In this document: positions 40,750-49,917 of the stretch, piece after piece
Numbering within the stretch: the first letter of the stretch is position 1
How the letters are laid out: every line of letters begins with the position of its first letter
Assembly: GCF_026013645.1 (NCBI RefSeq)
Contig: NZ_CP110224.1
Coordinates: 2,480,001 to 2,544,000, forward strand
Length of the DNA stretch: 64,000 nt
DNA from: Virgibacillus natechei
GTDB lineage: Bacteria; Bacillota; Bacilli; Bacillales; Amphibacillaceae
Direction of reading: 5' to 3'
Made by a program: the position numbers and the translations under genes
Notes under the pieces: generated by a model
The model's database searches: none
Told to the model about the DNA's origin: nothing
Seen by the model: only the letters and a program-made list of their open reading frames with translations

Positions 40750-41170
40750 CAAGGGCTCTTTTCGTAAGTATTGGGACTGCGCTTACTCGTCCCACCGAAG
40801 ACAATTGTTACTTTTAAACCTTCGTAGTTGATATAAAAGACGACGCAGTGAAAAATCTTTTGCAAACGCTGTTGAGAGCAGGGAGTCGCTGCGGAAACAC
40901 ATTTCGCTTTCCGCGGGCGGATGGTGAGCCTCCTCGTGCTAACGCACTCCGGGGTCTCACCGAAGCCTTTCCTCCCGCCGGAGTCTTCATGTGTTTCCTT
41001 CGCTGGGTGTTCCGGTTACTGCCGCTAAATTGCATTAGTAATCAATAGTCAAAACATCCAACCGCCTCACCAGTTCGGGTGAGCGAAGGGCGGTGACTCC
41101 AGCGGGAACAAGGGTTTTCGGTGGGGCGAGTAACTGCAGTCCCAATCTTTTAGAAAACAGCCAAAACAAA
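40750..41170. repeat. Long dispersed element with imperfect terminal inverted repeats
   Basis: The left end (GGGCTCTTTTCGTAAG ... TTGGGACTGCG ... TTACTCGTCCCACCGAA) is mirrored by the right end (TTCGGTGGGGCGAGTAA ... GCAGTCCCAA ... AGAAAACAGCC). Between them lies a 106-base hairpin closed by GGAAACACAT/ATGTGTTTCC. No coding gene is supported; the short open frames read repeat sequence. It lies between the conserved yvcD and the glp genes. Confidence 0.8.
40893..40998. repeat. Large conserved hairpin inside the dispersed element
   Basis: Closing stem GGAAACACAT/ATGTGTTTCC, inner stem GGTGAG/CTCACC and apical GTGC/GCAC. The same architecture is seen at 47951, 50745 and 63885. Confidence 0.75.
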
Positions 41171-41222
41171 CTAACCTTTATCACCATTTTACGGGCAAGT
41201 AAGTTTTGCTTCATTTCTTCTA

Positions 41223-42887
41223 TTATTCTTCTGGTGTTACGGCATCATGCATTAATTGTTCCAATTCGTTCCTATAGTTGGCTTTTTGTTCATCCGTCCA
41301 ATTTAATTTTTTTGCCATATAATTGGTTACATTTTCTTTATGAGCGTTAACCCACTCTATTTCAAAAAACAAAGCTCCTGTACGGCGGACAAAGAAATCA
41401 GCCGGTTTATATGCTGATTCGTATTCCATTGCGTAGTCAAGCTCTGCAACAACAATCGGGTCTATCCCTGCTGTTTCTGCTTCTTCCTGTTTATTTTGAT
41501 AGATCTCAAACACGATCGTACTATTCGCTCCATATAAGTTGATAAGTTTCAGCACCATATCTTCTTCTAGCCCAATCGCGATCCCTTCGGCTACTTGCTG
41601 TTTTTTAAATTGTTCAAACCCTGCTGCTCCACCTACTTCGCCTCCAGAAATCGGTAAATGCTTCGTTTGTGAATCGGTGTAAAGGATTTGTTCTTCCTCT
41701 TTGAATTGTTTAGCCACAGCATCAACTATTTCCTTCGCCATTTTCCGGTAGCCTGTCAACTTTCCACCAGCCATCGAGATCAACCCTGAATCAGATACAA
41801 AAATCTCATCTTTTCGTGATATTTCTCCTGGTTTATTTGTTTTTTCTTCGGCAATTAACGGACGTAAACCTGCCCAACTTGATTCTACATGATGGGCTTG
41901 CATGTCTAGTGATGGGAACATATAATTGATAGAATCCAGTATATAATCTCGATCTTTCATTGTCATTTTTGGATTAGCAATATCTCCCTCATAAGCGGTA
42001 TCTGTTGTACCTACATATGTTTTTTTGCCACGCGGTATTGCAAAGATCATTCGTCCATCCTGTGTATCAAAGTAAATAGCCTGTTGTAGTGGAAAGGTTT
42101 CATTTGAAAAGACTAAATGAGCTCCCTTCGTCAATACTAGTGATTTTCCTTGTTTAGACCCATCAATTTCTCTTAATTCATCAACCCAAGGTCCTGCTGC
42201 ATTAATAATTTTCTTAGCATACACATGACGTGTATCCCCATTTACTTCATCTTTTACCACTACACCTATAACTTTATTTGATTCATCATAAATGAAATCA
42301 ATTATTTTCGCATAATTGATAGCATTGGCGCCTTTTTCTACCGCTTTCTTTAACACTTCAATGGTTAAGCGAGCATCATCTGTTTTATATTCCACATAAA
42401 ATCCTGCACCCCTAAGGTCTTCTTTTTTTATAAGTGGTTCCTTTTCCAACGCTTCTTCCGGCTTGAACATGGTGCGACGTTCGCTTTTCTTAACCCCTGC
42501 CAGAAGATCATAAACACGCAATCCTATATTCGTCATCAAGGGACCGAATGTTCCTCCTTTATGAAATGGGAGCATCATCCATTCCGGTGTGGTTACATGT
42601 GGACCATTTTCATACACAATTGCACGTTCCTTGCCCACATCCGCAACCATTTTTACCTCAAACTGCTTTAAGTAGCGTAATCCCCCATGTACAAGCTTCG
42701 TTGAACGACTCGATGTTCCAGCAGCAAAGTCCTGCATGTCAATTACTGCCGTGCTCATTCCCCGCATTGCAGCATCCAAGGAAATTCCCGCACCTGTTAT
42801 ACCACCACCGATGACGAGTATATCCAATTTTTCGTTTTCCAGTTTGTTAAACCTATTAACTCGATTATAGCTTGAAAAGATAGACAT
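41223..42887 (-). CDS. glpD: Aerobic glycerol-3-phosphate dehydrogenase
   Basis: 554 residues. FAD-binding VIGGGITGAGISLDAAMRG at residues 25-43, followed by TSSRSTKLVHGGLRYLKQFE, and a C-terminal helical domain. It oxidises glycerol-3-phosphate to dihydroxyacetone phosphate and passes electrons to quinone at the membrane. Downstream of glpP, with a terminator/antiterminator leader between them. glpF and glpK, its usual partners, are not in the window. Confidence 0.97.
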   Translation of the reverse strand: MSIFSSYNRVNRFNKLENEKLDILVIGGGITGAGISLDAAMRGMSTAVIDMQDFAAGTSSRSTKLVHGGLRYLKQFEVKMVADVGKERAIVYENGPHVTTPEWMMLPFHKGGTFGPLMTNIGLRVYDLLAGVKKSERRTMFKPEEALEKEPLIKKEDLRGAGFYVEYKTDDARLTIEVLKKAVEKGANAINYAKIIDFIYDESNKVIGVVVKDEVNGDTRHVYAKKIINAAGPWVDELREIDGSKQGKSLVLTKGAHLVFSNETFPLQQAIYFDTQDGRMIFAIPRGKKTYVGTTDTAYEGDIANPKMTMKDRDYILDSINYMFPSLDMQAHHVESSWAGLRPLIAEEKTNKPGEISRKDEIFVSDSGLISMAGGKLTGYRKMAKEIVDAVAKQFKEEEQILYTDSQTKHLPISGGEVGGAAGFEQFKKQQVAEGIAIGLEEDMVLKLINLYGANSTIVFEIYQNKQEEAETAGIDPIVVAELDYAMEYESAYKPADFFVRRTGALFFEIEWVNAHKENVTNYMAKKLNWTDEQKANYRNELEQLMHDAVTPEE

Positions 42888-42981
42888 GATTATGACACTC
42901 CTATTCCTTGTTTTTCTATACCTATATTTACCCTGATCGTACTGAACTCATGTGTTTACAACGATTGGAAAAACCTGTTCA

Positions 42982-43036
42982 AAACAAAAAACCGCAAAAT
43001 AGACTAATGCTTTTTGACATTAGCTATTTGCGGTTT
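42982..43036 (-). promoter_or_regulatory. glpD leader terminator, likely GlpP antitermination target
   Basis: On the minus strand AACCGCAAATAGCTAATG pairs with CATTAGTCTATTTTGCGGTT and runs into TTTTGTTTT, some 95 bases before the glpD start. B. subtilis GlpP is known to bind the glpD leader and allow read-through of such a terminator when glycerol-3-phosphate is present; glpP lies directly upstream. It may also serve as the glpP terminator. Confidence 0.8.
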
Positions 43037-43116
43037 CTCCACTTCTCCATCCGAAACATATTAACTTACCTTTAGTATAGCATAGCTTTACTTCTTTCGT
43101 ATAGTACAAGGACTTC

Positions 43117-43659
43117 TTAATTCCATAATTCAGTTTTTGATGTCGAAACAGCAACGGCACCAGCATCCAGTGCAGCTTTTACCTGCATATCGTTTTTTAT
43201 TAATCCTCCAGCTATGATTGGTATATTCGTTGATTGAAAAACTTCCTCAATAATACTTGGGATCAGACCAGGAAGCACCTCTACACAATCTGGTTGTAAG
43301 CGTTCGACCAATTTCAAATTATTATCGAGCGCTTTACTATCAAGTAAAAACAGGCGCTGAATAGCTATTAGGTGATGTTTTTTCGCTAAACTAATCACAT
43401 TCCCGCGCGTCGAGAGAAGGCCGTCCGGTTTCACCTCCCGAATTAAATATTCCATCCCATATTCATCCGATTTCAATCCTTGTATGAGATCAGCGTGAAT
43501 AAAGACTCTTTTATTCGCTCGCTTTGCATAATGAACGAGGTTTTTCAATTGGGAAAGGCGTGTTTCCAGAAGAACAATCGTTGCTTGAGAGGTTTCCAAT
43601 GCCTTATCAAAATCTTTCATATTCCGTACTGCTGGTAATACCCCTGATTCAATCTCCAT
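43117..43659 (-). CDS. glpP: Glycerol uptake operon antiterminator GlpP
   Basis: 180 residues, TIM-barrel-like RNA-binding regulator. Typical stretches: VLLETRLSQLKNLV, VFIHADLIQGLKSDEYGMEY, GLLSTRGNVISLAKK and PIIAGGLIKNDMQVKAALDA. With glycerol-3-phosphate it prevents termination in glp leaders. The start follows TAGGTGAGATAG. Confidence 0.93.
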   Translation of the reverse strand: MEIESGVLPAVRNMKDFDKALETSQATIVLLETRLSQLKNLVHYAKRANKRVFIHADLIQGLKSDEYGMEYLIREVKPDGLLSTRGNVISLAKKHHLIAIQRLFLLDSKALDNNLKLVERLQPDCVEVLPGLIPSIIEEVFQSTNIPIIAGGLIKNDMQVKAALDAGAVAVSTSKTELWN

Positions 43660-43672
43660 CTATCTCACCTAC

Positions 43673-44191
43673 TTATTCCGAGAAATCAGATTTACGTTTC
43701 TCCATTTCATCTTTTGTATAAATAACTTTCATCGGGTTTCCCCCAGCAAAAGATCCGGCTGGGACATGCTTATGCACCAATGTCCCTGCCGATACAATTG
43801 CCCTGTCACCAATTGTAACGCCAGGTAATATTGTCGAATTTGCGCCAATTAACACTTCATCGCCAATACGAACGTCGCCGATTCGGTACTCTTCAATCAA
43901 ATACTCATGTGCTAATAAGGTCGTATTATAACCAATAACACTATTTCGACCAACCGTTATTTTTTCTGGAAACATGATGTCAGGCATAACCATTAAAGCA
44001 AAGGCTGTTTTATCGCCTATCTTCATACGTAAAAACGTTCGATATAGCCAATTTTTCATACGTAAAAAAGGGACGTATCTTCCAAGTTGTATGACAATAA
44101 AATTTTTAACCACTTTCCAGAAAGGTACTGTTTTATAAATTTGCCAAAGTGAATTAGCATTTTCTACCTGGAATCGTTTCGTATTCCGCAT
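43673..44191 (-). CDS. Hexapeptide-repeat acyltransferase (YvoF type)
   Basis: 172 residues. Left-handed beta-helix with I-G-D/N hexapeptides: ITVGRNSVIGYNTTLLAHEY, VRIGDEVLIGANSTILPGVT and IGDRAIVSAGTLV, ending GSFAGGNPMKVI. Likely an O-acetyltransferase; acceptor unknown. Three bases separate it from ppaX in the conserved hprK-lgt-yvoD-ppaX-yvoF operon. Confidence 0.88.
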   Translation of the reverse strand: MRNTKRFQVENANSLWQIYKTVPFWKVVKNFIVIQLGRYVPFLRMKNWLYRTFLRMKIGDKTAFALMVMPDIMFPEKITVGRNSVIGYNTTLLAHEYLIEEYRIGDVRIGDEVLIGANSTILPGVTIGDRAIVSAGTLVHKHVPAGSFAGGNPMKVIYTKDEMEKRKSDFSE

Positions 44192-44194
44192 TTT

Positions 44195-44830
44195 CTACAC
44201 CTCTATGATTTTTAACAAATCATGCATTTCTTCCAGCATATAAGTAGGGTCATATTCTAGAAGTCGTTCCTTCCCTTTCTGCGACCACGCTACACCAGCG
44301 GTTTGTACATGAGCGTTTTGACCTGCTTCAATATCATGATGATTATCACCAACCATTAACGTGGTGGCTGGATCAGCTTGTAAATCTTCCAACGCTTTCC
44401 AAATAGGCTCGGGATGTGGTTTGGCTTGTGTCACATCATCCAGCGTAATCACGGATTCAAAGAAGGTATCCAGTTCGGTCAAAGCTAGTCCCATCTTTAC
44501 TGCTTCACTCATCTTTGTTGAAACAATTCCAAGCTTTATCCCCTTGCTTTTCAATTGATAGATTGTGTCCGTCACTTGTGGAAATGCTGTAACGTACTTG
44601 TCATGATTTGCATGATTATGCTCCCGATACGTTGCTATCATATTCTCCGCACGGACCGGATCTATTTTTTTCAAGGTTTCAATCAAAGGGGGGCCATTAA
44701 ACTCGGCTAGTTCTTCCCTTGTAAAAGATAAATTATATTGTTTAAATGTATGATCAAAGGATGCGAATATTAATTCATTGGTATCAATTAACGTGCCATC
44801 AAGATCAAAGAGTATTGTATGAATGTTCAT
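44195..44830 (-). CDS. ppaX: Pyrophosphatase PpaX (HAD family)
   Basis: 211 residues. HAD motif I ILFDLDGTLIDTN, motif II VSTK, motif III around AKPHPEPI, motif IV MVGDNHHDIEAG. PpaX hydrolyses the pyrophosphate produced when HprK/P dephosphorylates P-Ser-HPr by phosphorolysis, which explains its place in the hprK operon. Overlaps the yvoD end by 26 bases. Confidence 0.93.
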   Translation of the reverse strand: MNIHTILFDLDGTLIDTNELIFASFDHTFKQYNLSFTREELAEFNGPPLIETLKKIDPVRAENMIATYREHNHANHDKYVTAFPQVTDTIYQLKSKGIKLGIVSTKMSEAVKMGLALTELDTFFESVITLDDVTQAKPHPEPIWKALEDLQADPATTLMVGDNHHDIEAGQNAHVQTAGVAWSQKGKERLLEYDPTYMLEEMHDLLKIIEV

Positions 44831-45764
44831 TTACTGCTTCCTTTCTTTTTTTCATATCGCTTCGCTTCCAAATAAATGCTACAGCCATGGTCAATACAAT
44901 AGCCGTTACCAGCCGAATGAGCAGCAATGGCCATACCGGAATCCCGAGAGGAATAAAAATTAGTGTATCCTCAACGACAGCGTGACAGGCTACAAGAAAG
45001 ATCATCGCTAGATACATATCCCTTTTAGACACACCATCTTCTTCCACTGCCTGGATCATTAATCCTGCTCCATAAGCCAACCCTATCGTTAATCCTGCTA
45101 CAAGTGTCATGGATGTATTTTTTTCCATTCCAAGCATTTTTGTAAATGGAGCTAGTTTATTTGAGAAGACAGTCAGCCAGCCTTTTTCGCGCAAGAATTG
45201 CATGATCACCATCAACGGAATAACAATTGCTGCTAACTGCACCACGGCAATTCCTGCAGTTTGCAGACCTAACAACGTAATTTCTCCCCAGCCTGTTGCT
45301 GTAGCTTCCGTGCTTGAAATAAAACCGTATTGTGCAGGTTCAGCTCCACCGTTCCACATCAGATTAATCATTATTCCTGAAAATAACGCCAGACCAATAC
45401 GAACACCTATAATGAGCCACAAATTCACTCCCACTTTCGAAGCAACCGCTGACTCAATAAATAAATTATGCGAAAAAGAAAGCATTACAGCTAATATAAA
45501 TACCTCTTTCACACTAAATTCAAAGGATACGATTGCAGCAATTCCTGCATATAAATTAAGTGTATTACCCAACACCAGTGGAACAGCTGCTTCACCTGAC
45601 AACCCTAATAACCCCATCACGGGTGTTAATTTTTCTATAATCCATGGCAGGACTGGTGTATATTGTAAAATGGTTACAATTAATGTGATCGGGAAAATGA
45701 TTTTTCCTAATGCCCAAGTTGTGCTTAAGCCCTGTTGTAACCCGCGATACATAATTGCAGACAT
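44805..45764 (-). CDS. Nucleoside-recognition (gate) domain membrane protein (YvoD type)
   Basis: About 319 residues, roughly eight to nine membrane spans, with two gate-domain halves (FSVKEVFILAVMLSFSHNLF and RDMYLAMIFLVACHAVVEDT). Related to spore-maturation SpmA/B and to FeoB gates; transport function unknown. AAGAGG lies before the chosen ATG (MSAIMYRG); an ATG eight codons earlier has no site. Conserved in the hprK operon. Confidence 0.85.
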   Translation of the reverse strand: MSAIMYRGLQQGLSTTWALGKIIFPITLIVTILQYTPVLPWIIEKLTPVMGLLGLSGEAAVPLVLGNTLNLYAGIAAIVSFEFSVKEVFILAVMLSFSHNLFIESAVASKVGVNLWLIIGVRIGLALFSGIMINLMWNGGAEPAQYGFISSTEATATGWGEITLLGLQTAGIAVVQLAAIVIPLMVIMQFLREKGWLTVFSNKLAPFTKMLGMEKNTSMTLVAGLTIGLAYGAGLMIQAVEEDGVSKRDMYLAMIFLVACHAVVEDTLIFIPLGIPVWPLLLIRLVTAIVLTMAVAFIWKRSDMKKRKEAVNEHSYNTL

Positions 45765-45797
45765 ACTCCATAACCTCTTTTCTTTCATTCAACGCTA

Positions 45798-46676
45798 TTA
45801 TTTTTTCTTTTTGCGTTTCTTTTTCTTGTTCTTATTCCCCTTCTTCTTTTCAGGTACCTTCACATGATTGTAACGTTTAGTTCCAGTCGAGTTACGGCGA
45901 TAAATAATCAAAATGAGTGAAGCTACGATTAAGACAATCGAAACAACCTGTGCAGTGCGTAATTCCCCAAATAGATACAAACTATCTGTACGCATCCCCT
46001 CAATGAAGAACCGACCAATCGAATATGTAATCGCATAGCTTAACAAAATTTCTCCACGTAATGGATTGTATCTTCGTAACACCAACAGAAAAACAAATAC
46101 GACTATATTCCAAAACGATTCATATAAAAACGTCGGATGATACATAACGCCATCTATGGTCATTTGATTCATAATAAAGTCGGGAAGGTACTGGTGAAAG
46201 CTTTGATAAGTTGATTCAGCAATCGGTCCACCATGTGCCTCCTGATTCATAAAATTGCCCCAACGTCCAATCGCCTGCGCAAGTATCAGGCCAGGAACGG
46301 TAACATCGGCTAACTGCCAGAATGATTCTTTCTTTACACGTGCAAAAACAATCATTGTAAGAATAGCCCCAATTAATGCACCATGTATGGCAAGGCCACC
46401 TTCCCACACAGCAAAAACAGTCCACCATGGGCTATCTGCATAACGCTCCCATTCAAAGATCACATAGTACATACGTGCAAATAAAATCGCAATTGGAATT
46501 GCAAAAACAACTAAATCAATTATTATATCCTTTTTCAAACCCAGGCGATCGGCTTCTTTTGTTGCTACGTACAAACCTAAAAATGCGCCAAGGGCTATAA
46601 TGACACCATACCAGTGAATAGATATAGGGCCTAGTTCAAGAAACACAGGATCCAACGCAGTTGCAACGTTTGGCAT
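45798..46676 (-). CDS. lgt: Prolipoprotein diacylglyceryl transferase
   Basis: 292 residues, seven membrane spans. Signature [12 protein letters not shown] holds the key histidine, and [14 protein letters not shown] is the second conserved block with the essential arginine/asparagine; [14 protein letters not shown] follows. It adds diacylglycerol to the lipobox cysteine of lipoproteins such as the two in this window. Ends in an unusual lysine tail ([16 protein letters not shown]). Confidence 0.97.
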   Translation of the reverse strand: MPNVATALDPVFLELGPISIHWYGVIIALGAFLGLYVATKEADRLGLKKDIIIDLVVFAIPIAILFARMYYVIFEWERYADSPWWTVFAVWEGGLAIHGALIGAILTMIVFARVKKESFWQLADVTVPGLILAQAIGRWGNFMNQEAHGGPIAESTYQSFHQYLPDFIMNQMTIDGVMYHPTFLYESFWNIVVFVFLLVLRRYNPLRGEILLSYAITYSIGRFFIEGMRTDSLYLFGELRTAQVVSIVLIVASLILIIYRRNSTGTKRYNHVKVPEKKKGNKNKKKKRKKKK

Positions 46677-46687
46677 TTACATCACTC

Positions 46688-47626
46688 CTATTCAAACTTA
46701 TCTTTTTCTTCTCTCTCTATCATTGTCGTTAATTGATCGGAAAACTCCTGTGCAGTATTCACACCCATCCGTTTTAACCGGAAGTTCATTGCAGCAACCT
46801 CTATAATAACGGCAAGATTTCTACCAGGTCGTACAGGAATCGTTGCTTTAGGTAAGTGTACATCCATGATCTTCATCGTTTCTTCTTCTAAGCCTAAACG
46901 GTCATACTGTTTTTTCTGATCCCATAACTCTAAATTTACAATCAACGAGATTTTTTTATAGCTTCTAACGGCTCCCGCGCCGAATAATGTCATGACATTA
47001 ATAATGCCTAACCCGCGTATTTCCAGTAAATGTTCGATCAGTGGGGGAGAATTCCCGATCAAGGTATCATAATCTTCCTGACGAATTTCCACATTATCAT
47101 CAGCTACTAACCTGTGTCCTCGTTTGACCAGCTCTAATGCAGTCTCACTTTTACCAACACCACTTTGTCCAGAAATAAGAACACCAACACCGTTAATATC
47201 GACAAGTACACCATGAATGGCTGTAGTTGGAGCAAATGCGGTTTCTAGATAATTGGTTAGTCTACTAATAACACGAGTCGTTTGTCGTGGTGATTTCAAA
47301 ATTGGCACTCCTGATTCATTTGCTGCTTCTATCATAACTGCTGGAATGTCCATCCCCCTCGATACTACAATCCCAGGAGTTACATCTGTACACAGCTTTT
47401 CTACCCGATCCTTCTTCTGTTCCTCTGTAAGTTCCAGATAATATGCCATTTCGGTTTTACCTATTAATTGTAAACGTTCTCGCGGATAATATCTAAAATA
47501 TCCCGTCATCTCAATGCCTGGCCTTGATATATCACTCGTAATTATTTCTCTATGTATACCGTCATCACCGGCCACAAGAGTAAGATTAAAATTTTCAAGT
47601 AAGTCTTTGATTTGAACCTTTGGCAT
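46688..47626 (-). CDS. hprK: HPr kinase/phosphorylase
   Basis: 312 residues. Walker A GQSGVGKS (153-160), catalytic His138, VADD of the Walker-B-like site and the family signature [18 protein letters not shown]. It phosphorylates HPr and Crh on Ser46 when fructose-1,6-bisphosphate is high and removes the phosphate by phosphorolysis. First gene of the operon with lgt, yvoD, ppaX and yvoF; TAGGAGGTG ribosome site. Confidence 0.98.
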   Translation of the reverse strand: MPKVQIKDLLENFNLTLVAGDDGIHREIITSDISRPGIEMTGYFRYYPRERLQLIGKTEMAYYLELTEEQKKDRVEKLCTDVTPGIVVSRGMDIPAVMIEAANESGVPILKSPRQTTRVISRLTNYLETAFAPTTAIHGVLVDINGVGVLISGQSGVGKSETALELVKRGHRLVADDNVEIRQEDYDTLIGNSPPLIEHLLEIRGLGIINVMTLFGAGAVRSYKKISLIVNLELWDQKKQYDRLGLEEETMKIMDVHLPKATIPVRPGRNLAVIIEVAAMNFRLKRMGVNTAQEFSDQLTTMIEREEKDKFE

Positions 47627-47639
47627 GGTAACACCTCCT

Positions 47640-47730
47640 ATTAGAAAACTTGACTTATCGCCAAGCTTTAAATGACGATAGCCTTATGCAGTATTAACTG
47701 CTAAAGTAAAACTTCATTCATTGGATCATT
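47640..47730. repeat. Short dispersed element (TTAGAAAACTTG family) plus AGTAAAACTTCATTCA
   Basis: TTAGAAAACTTGACTTATCG, GCCAAGC, a GACGATAGCC segment and TTATGCAGTA, then AAAGTAAAACTTCATTCATT as also found near 21508 and 24756. It lies directly before hprK. Confidence 0.65.
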
Positions 47731-47808
47731 TGCACGTTGACTATTCGTTCGGTCCATACGACGTGCGTTACATAGACCTAGCATTCTGATCGTTATTTTT
47801 ACTTACCG

Positions 47809-48306
47809 TTAGGCTCTTTTCGTTAGTATTGGGACTGCGCTTACTCGTTCCATCGAAGACAATTGTTGCTTTTAAATCTTCGTACTTGATATAAAAGACT
47901 ACGCAGTGCCAATTCTTACAAACGTTAGTTGAGAGCAGCGATTCGCTACGGAAACACATTTCGCGCACCTTAGGGCGGCTGGTGAGCCTCCTTGTGCTGG
48001 CGCACTGCGGGGTCTCACCGATGCCTTTCCTCCCGCAGTAGTCTTCATGTGTTTCCCCCGCTGATTCAGATGATCCTGCAACTTCATCAAAAAAATTATA
48101 TTGTTTAATTATATAACAAATATAGCCATGCACTCTTATGAAGGTTGATTAGAGCGGAGTACAGTCGACTCCTCGAAAATAAAAGCCAATTTTCTTCGTG
48201 CGATGCAATGCTGCCGTAGCCTTCCTTGTCCTGCGGGAGCAATGGTCTTCGGCGGGGCGAGTAACCGCACCGCAGTCCCAGTCCCAATCTTTTAGAAAAC
48301 AGCCTA
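47809..48306. repeat. Long dispersed element with imperfect terminal inverted repeats
   Basis: Left end AGGCTCTTTTCGTTAG, TTGGGACTGCGCTTACTCG; right end is its inverted partner (GGCGAGTAA ... GCAGTCCCA ... AGAAAACAGCCT). Inside are the large hairpin (47951-48056) and an AT-rich centre (TTAATTATATAACAAATATA) with GGTTGATTAGAGCGGAGTAC. The order is the reverse complement of the elements at 50383 and 63574. Open frames here read repeat, not genes. Confidence 0.8.
47951..48056. repeat. Large conserved hairpin inside the dispersed element
   Basis: Closing stem GGAAACACAT/ATGTGTTTCC, inner GGTGAG/CTCACC, apical GTGC/GCAC (TGGC loop). Confidence 0.75.
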
Positions 48307-48399
48307 CCGTTAAAATTCGAAAAAAATATAACTGTTTTTATTGTAGCATATTTTGTAAAGAAAAACGCTATTGCACGTTTGTTTATACGTGTTCCTAAG

Positions 48400-48455
48400 A
48401 AGATCTTATTTGCCATGTTCACCGGACTTTTTGAACATCCTCTTAAAGTATTTAA
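48400..48455. repeat. Fragment sharing the start of the 38084 repeat
   Basis: On the minus strand AAGAGGATGTTCAAAAAGTC and CGGTGAACATGG. The first part matches the left edge of the repeat at 38084, which suggests a common terminus of a third element type. Confidence 0.5.
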
Positions 48456-48495
48456 ACATAAGAAAAACGCAGGCAACAATACCTACGCATTTTCT

Positions 48496-48852
48496 TTATC
48501 TCACCGAATCTCTTATGAGCGTGTTTAAAAATAAATTTATTATAGAAATAACAATCGATGCAAGAATCGCCATACCAAACCCTTCAATCACAAAGGAATC
48601 ATCCATTAATGCCTGTGTAATCATCAGTGTGATGGCATTGATCACAAACAAGAACAACCCAAGGGTTAAAACCGTTATAGGTAAGGTGAAAAGAACTAAA
48701 ATCGGCTTTATAATAACATTCAAAATAGATAAAATGAAACTTGCTAATAATGCTGCTGGGAATCCTTCTAGCTGAAAAGAATTAAATAATTGTGAAACTG
48801 CAATTAATGCAACGGCATTTAATACGATCGTAATTAGCCAACGTAACAGCAT
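48496..48852 (-). CDS. yvlD: YvlD-like membrane protein (phage holin superfamily IV)
   Basis: 118 residues, four membrane helices. WLITIVLNAVALIAVSQLF and SFILSILNVIIKPILVLFTL are typical of the family. In B. subtilis yvlABCD belongs to envelope-stress regulons; function not defined. Its start codon shares the last base of yvlC's stop region, so the two are coupled. Confidence 0.88.
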   Translation of the reverse strand: MLLRWLITIVLNAVALIAVSQLFNSFQLEGFPAALLASFILSILNVIIKPILVLFTLPITVLTLGLFLFVINAITLMITQALMDDSFVIEGFGMAILASIVISIINLFLNTLIRDSVR

Positions 48853-49046
48853 TAATAGATCTCCCTTTCATTCGGTATGATAAAAATGGCGACTAAATAA
48901 ATTAGCGCAAATGTAAATATACTCATAAACAATAGAATAACAAAGGCTAACCGCATAATCGTTGCATCTATATTAAAATATTCAGCAAGGCCGCCTAGTA
49001 TTCCAGCCACCATTCTATTCGTATTAGACCGGTAAAGTTTTTTCAT
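48852..49046 (-). CDS. yvlC: PspC-domain protein (YvlC type)
   Basis: 64 residues. PspC domain: KLYRSNTNRMVAGILGGLAE and YFNIDATIMRLAFVILLF, with one or two membrane helices at the end. PspC proteins sense or buffer membrane stress. The yvlA and yvlB partners are absent here. GGGAGGAGG ribosome site. Confidence 0.9.
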   Translation of the reverse strand: MKKLYRSNTNRMVAGILGGLAEYFNIDATIMRLAFVILLFMSIFTFALIYLVAIFIIPNEREIY

Positions 49047-49224
49047 GTGATTGCCTCCTCCCTTTTTAATTTTCCTGTTAGCCTATTTTTGTAAACACGC
49101 TTTTATAATTTATGCCCTTTTATGAAGAAATGATTCTGATTATTGTAAGAGGATTTTTCGAGGTAGACAATTGCTCAATCATTGAGGGGATAAATCCTTG
49201 CTATAATAGCAAGGAGAGCCCTTA

Positions 49225-49893
49225 TTAATCTTCAAAATTCCATGTAAAGAATTGTTCTGTACTAAATCTTTCTTTGATGTCTTCATTAATAATATATTCT
49301 CCATCTTTTTGTGTAAACTGACTAAGAATCCCATCAACTTGAGAGCTATGTGCTGATATTGCTTCCATTTTTGTATCAAAGTAATGGGTAATATCATTTG
49401 AAATATCCGGTATACCAATTTCTTCATAATAGGTATTGGTAATTGCCTGTGCCCAAACGGTTGGACGTTTTTCAGGATTTATTAATCTTACAGCTTCAAT
49501 CGCCGCTGCTCCTAATGCATTATGATCCGGGTGTACAGCATGATCCGGGTAATGTGTAATCACAAGGCTGGGTTGGATCTCTTCTAAAATACCTTTCAAA
49601 TGTGCTGCCACTTCTCCGCGATCCTCATACTCCATCGTTTTATCTCGATAGCCCAACATTTTTAACTCGACATCAAGAACATTACATGCCTTGACCAATT
49701 CCTCTTTTCGTATTTCAGGTAACGATTCTCGGTTGGCAAATGGTGGTGTTCCCATATTTCTTCCCATTTCCCCCAATGTTCCACATAAATAGGTTACCGG
49801 AACTCCCTGTTTGCGAAATTGTGTAATTGTACCAGCCGCTCCAAACGATTCATCATCCGGATGTGGGTAAATAACTACTACATGTTTTTCCAT
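49225..49893 (-). CDS. bshB2: Bacillithiol biosynthesis deacetylase BshB2
   Basis: 222 residues, PIG-L/LmbE fold. Zn-binding YPHPDDESFGAAGTI near residue 10-24 and HPDHNALGAAA near 120. It removes acetyl from GlcNAc-malate to give GlcN-malate for bacillithiol. In B. subtilis this is YojG, paired with YojF exactly as here. The pair lies between yvlC and uvrA, where B. subtilis has no such genes. Confidence 0.9.
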   Translation of the reverse strand: MEKHVVVIYPHPDDESFGAAGTITQFRKQGVPVTYLCGTLGEMGRNMGTPPFANRESLPEIRKEELVKACNVLDVELKMLGYRDKTMEYEDRGEVAAHLKGILEEIQPSLVITHYPDHAVHPDHNALGAAAIEAVRLINPEKRPTVWAQAITNTYYEEIGIPDISNDITHYFDTKMEAISAHSSQVDGILSQFTQKDGEYIINEDIKERFSTEQFFTWNFED

Positions 49894-49917
49894 TACTTTC
49901 CCTACTTTCCTTAAGCC

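Noticed and set aside
40814..41048. Open frames reading MKTPAGGKASVRPRSA and the opposite strand
   Set aside because: The same peptide appears at each copy of the hairpin element (47899, 63890 region) in broken frames; this is repeat DNA often mis-annotated as hypothetical protein.
45109..45867. 252-aa frame opposite yvoD and lgt
   Set aside because: Antisense shadow of two well-supported membrane protein genes; its hydrophobic pattern is the complement of theirs.
47768..48479. Three open frames of 63 to 124 aa after hprK
   Set aside because: They cross the inverted-repeat ends and the large hairpin; no ribosome sites and no conserved protein pattern.
49190..49215. Palindrome after bshB2 as a terminator
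   Set aside because: CCTTGC/GCAAGG stem is present, but no T run follows on the relevant strand; too weak to call.
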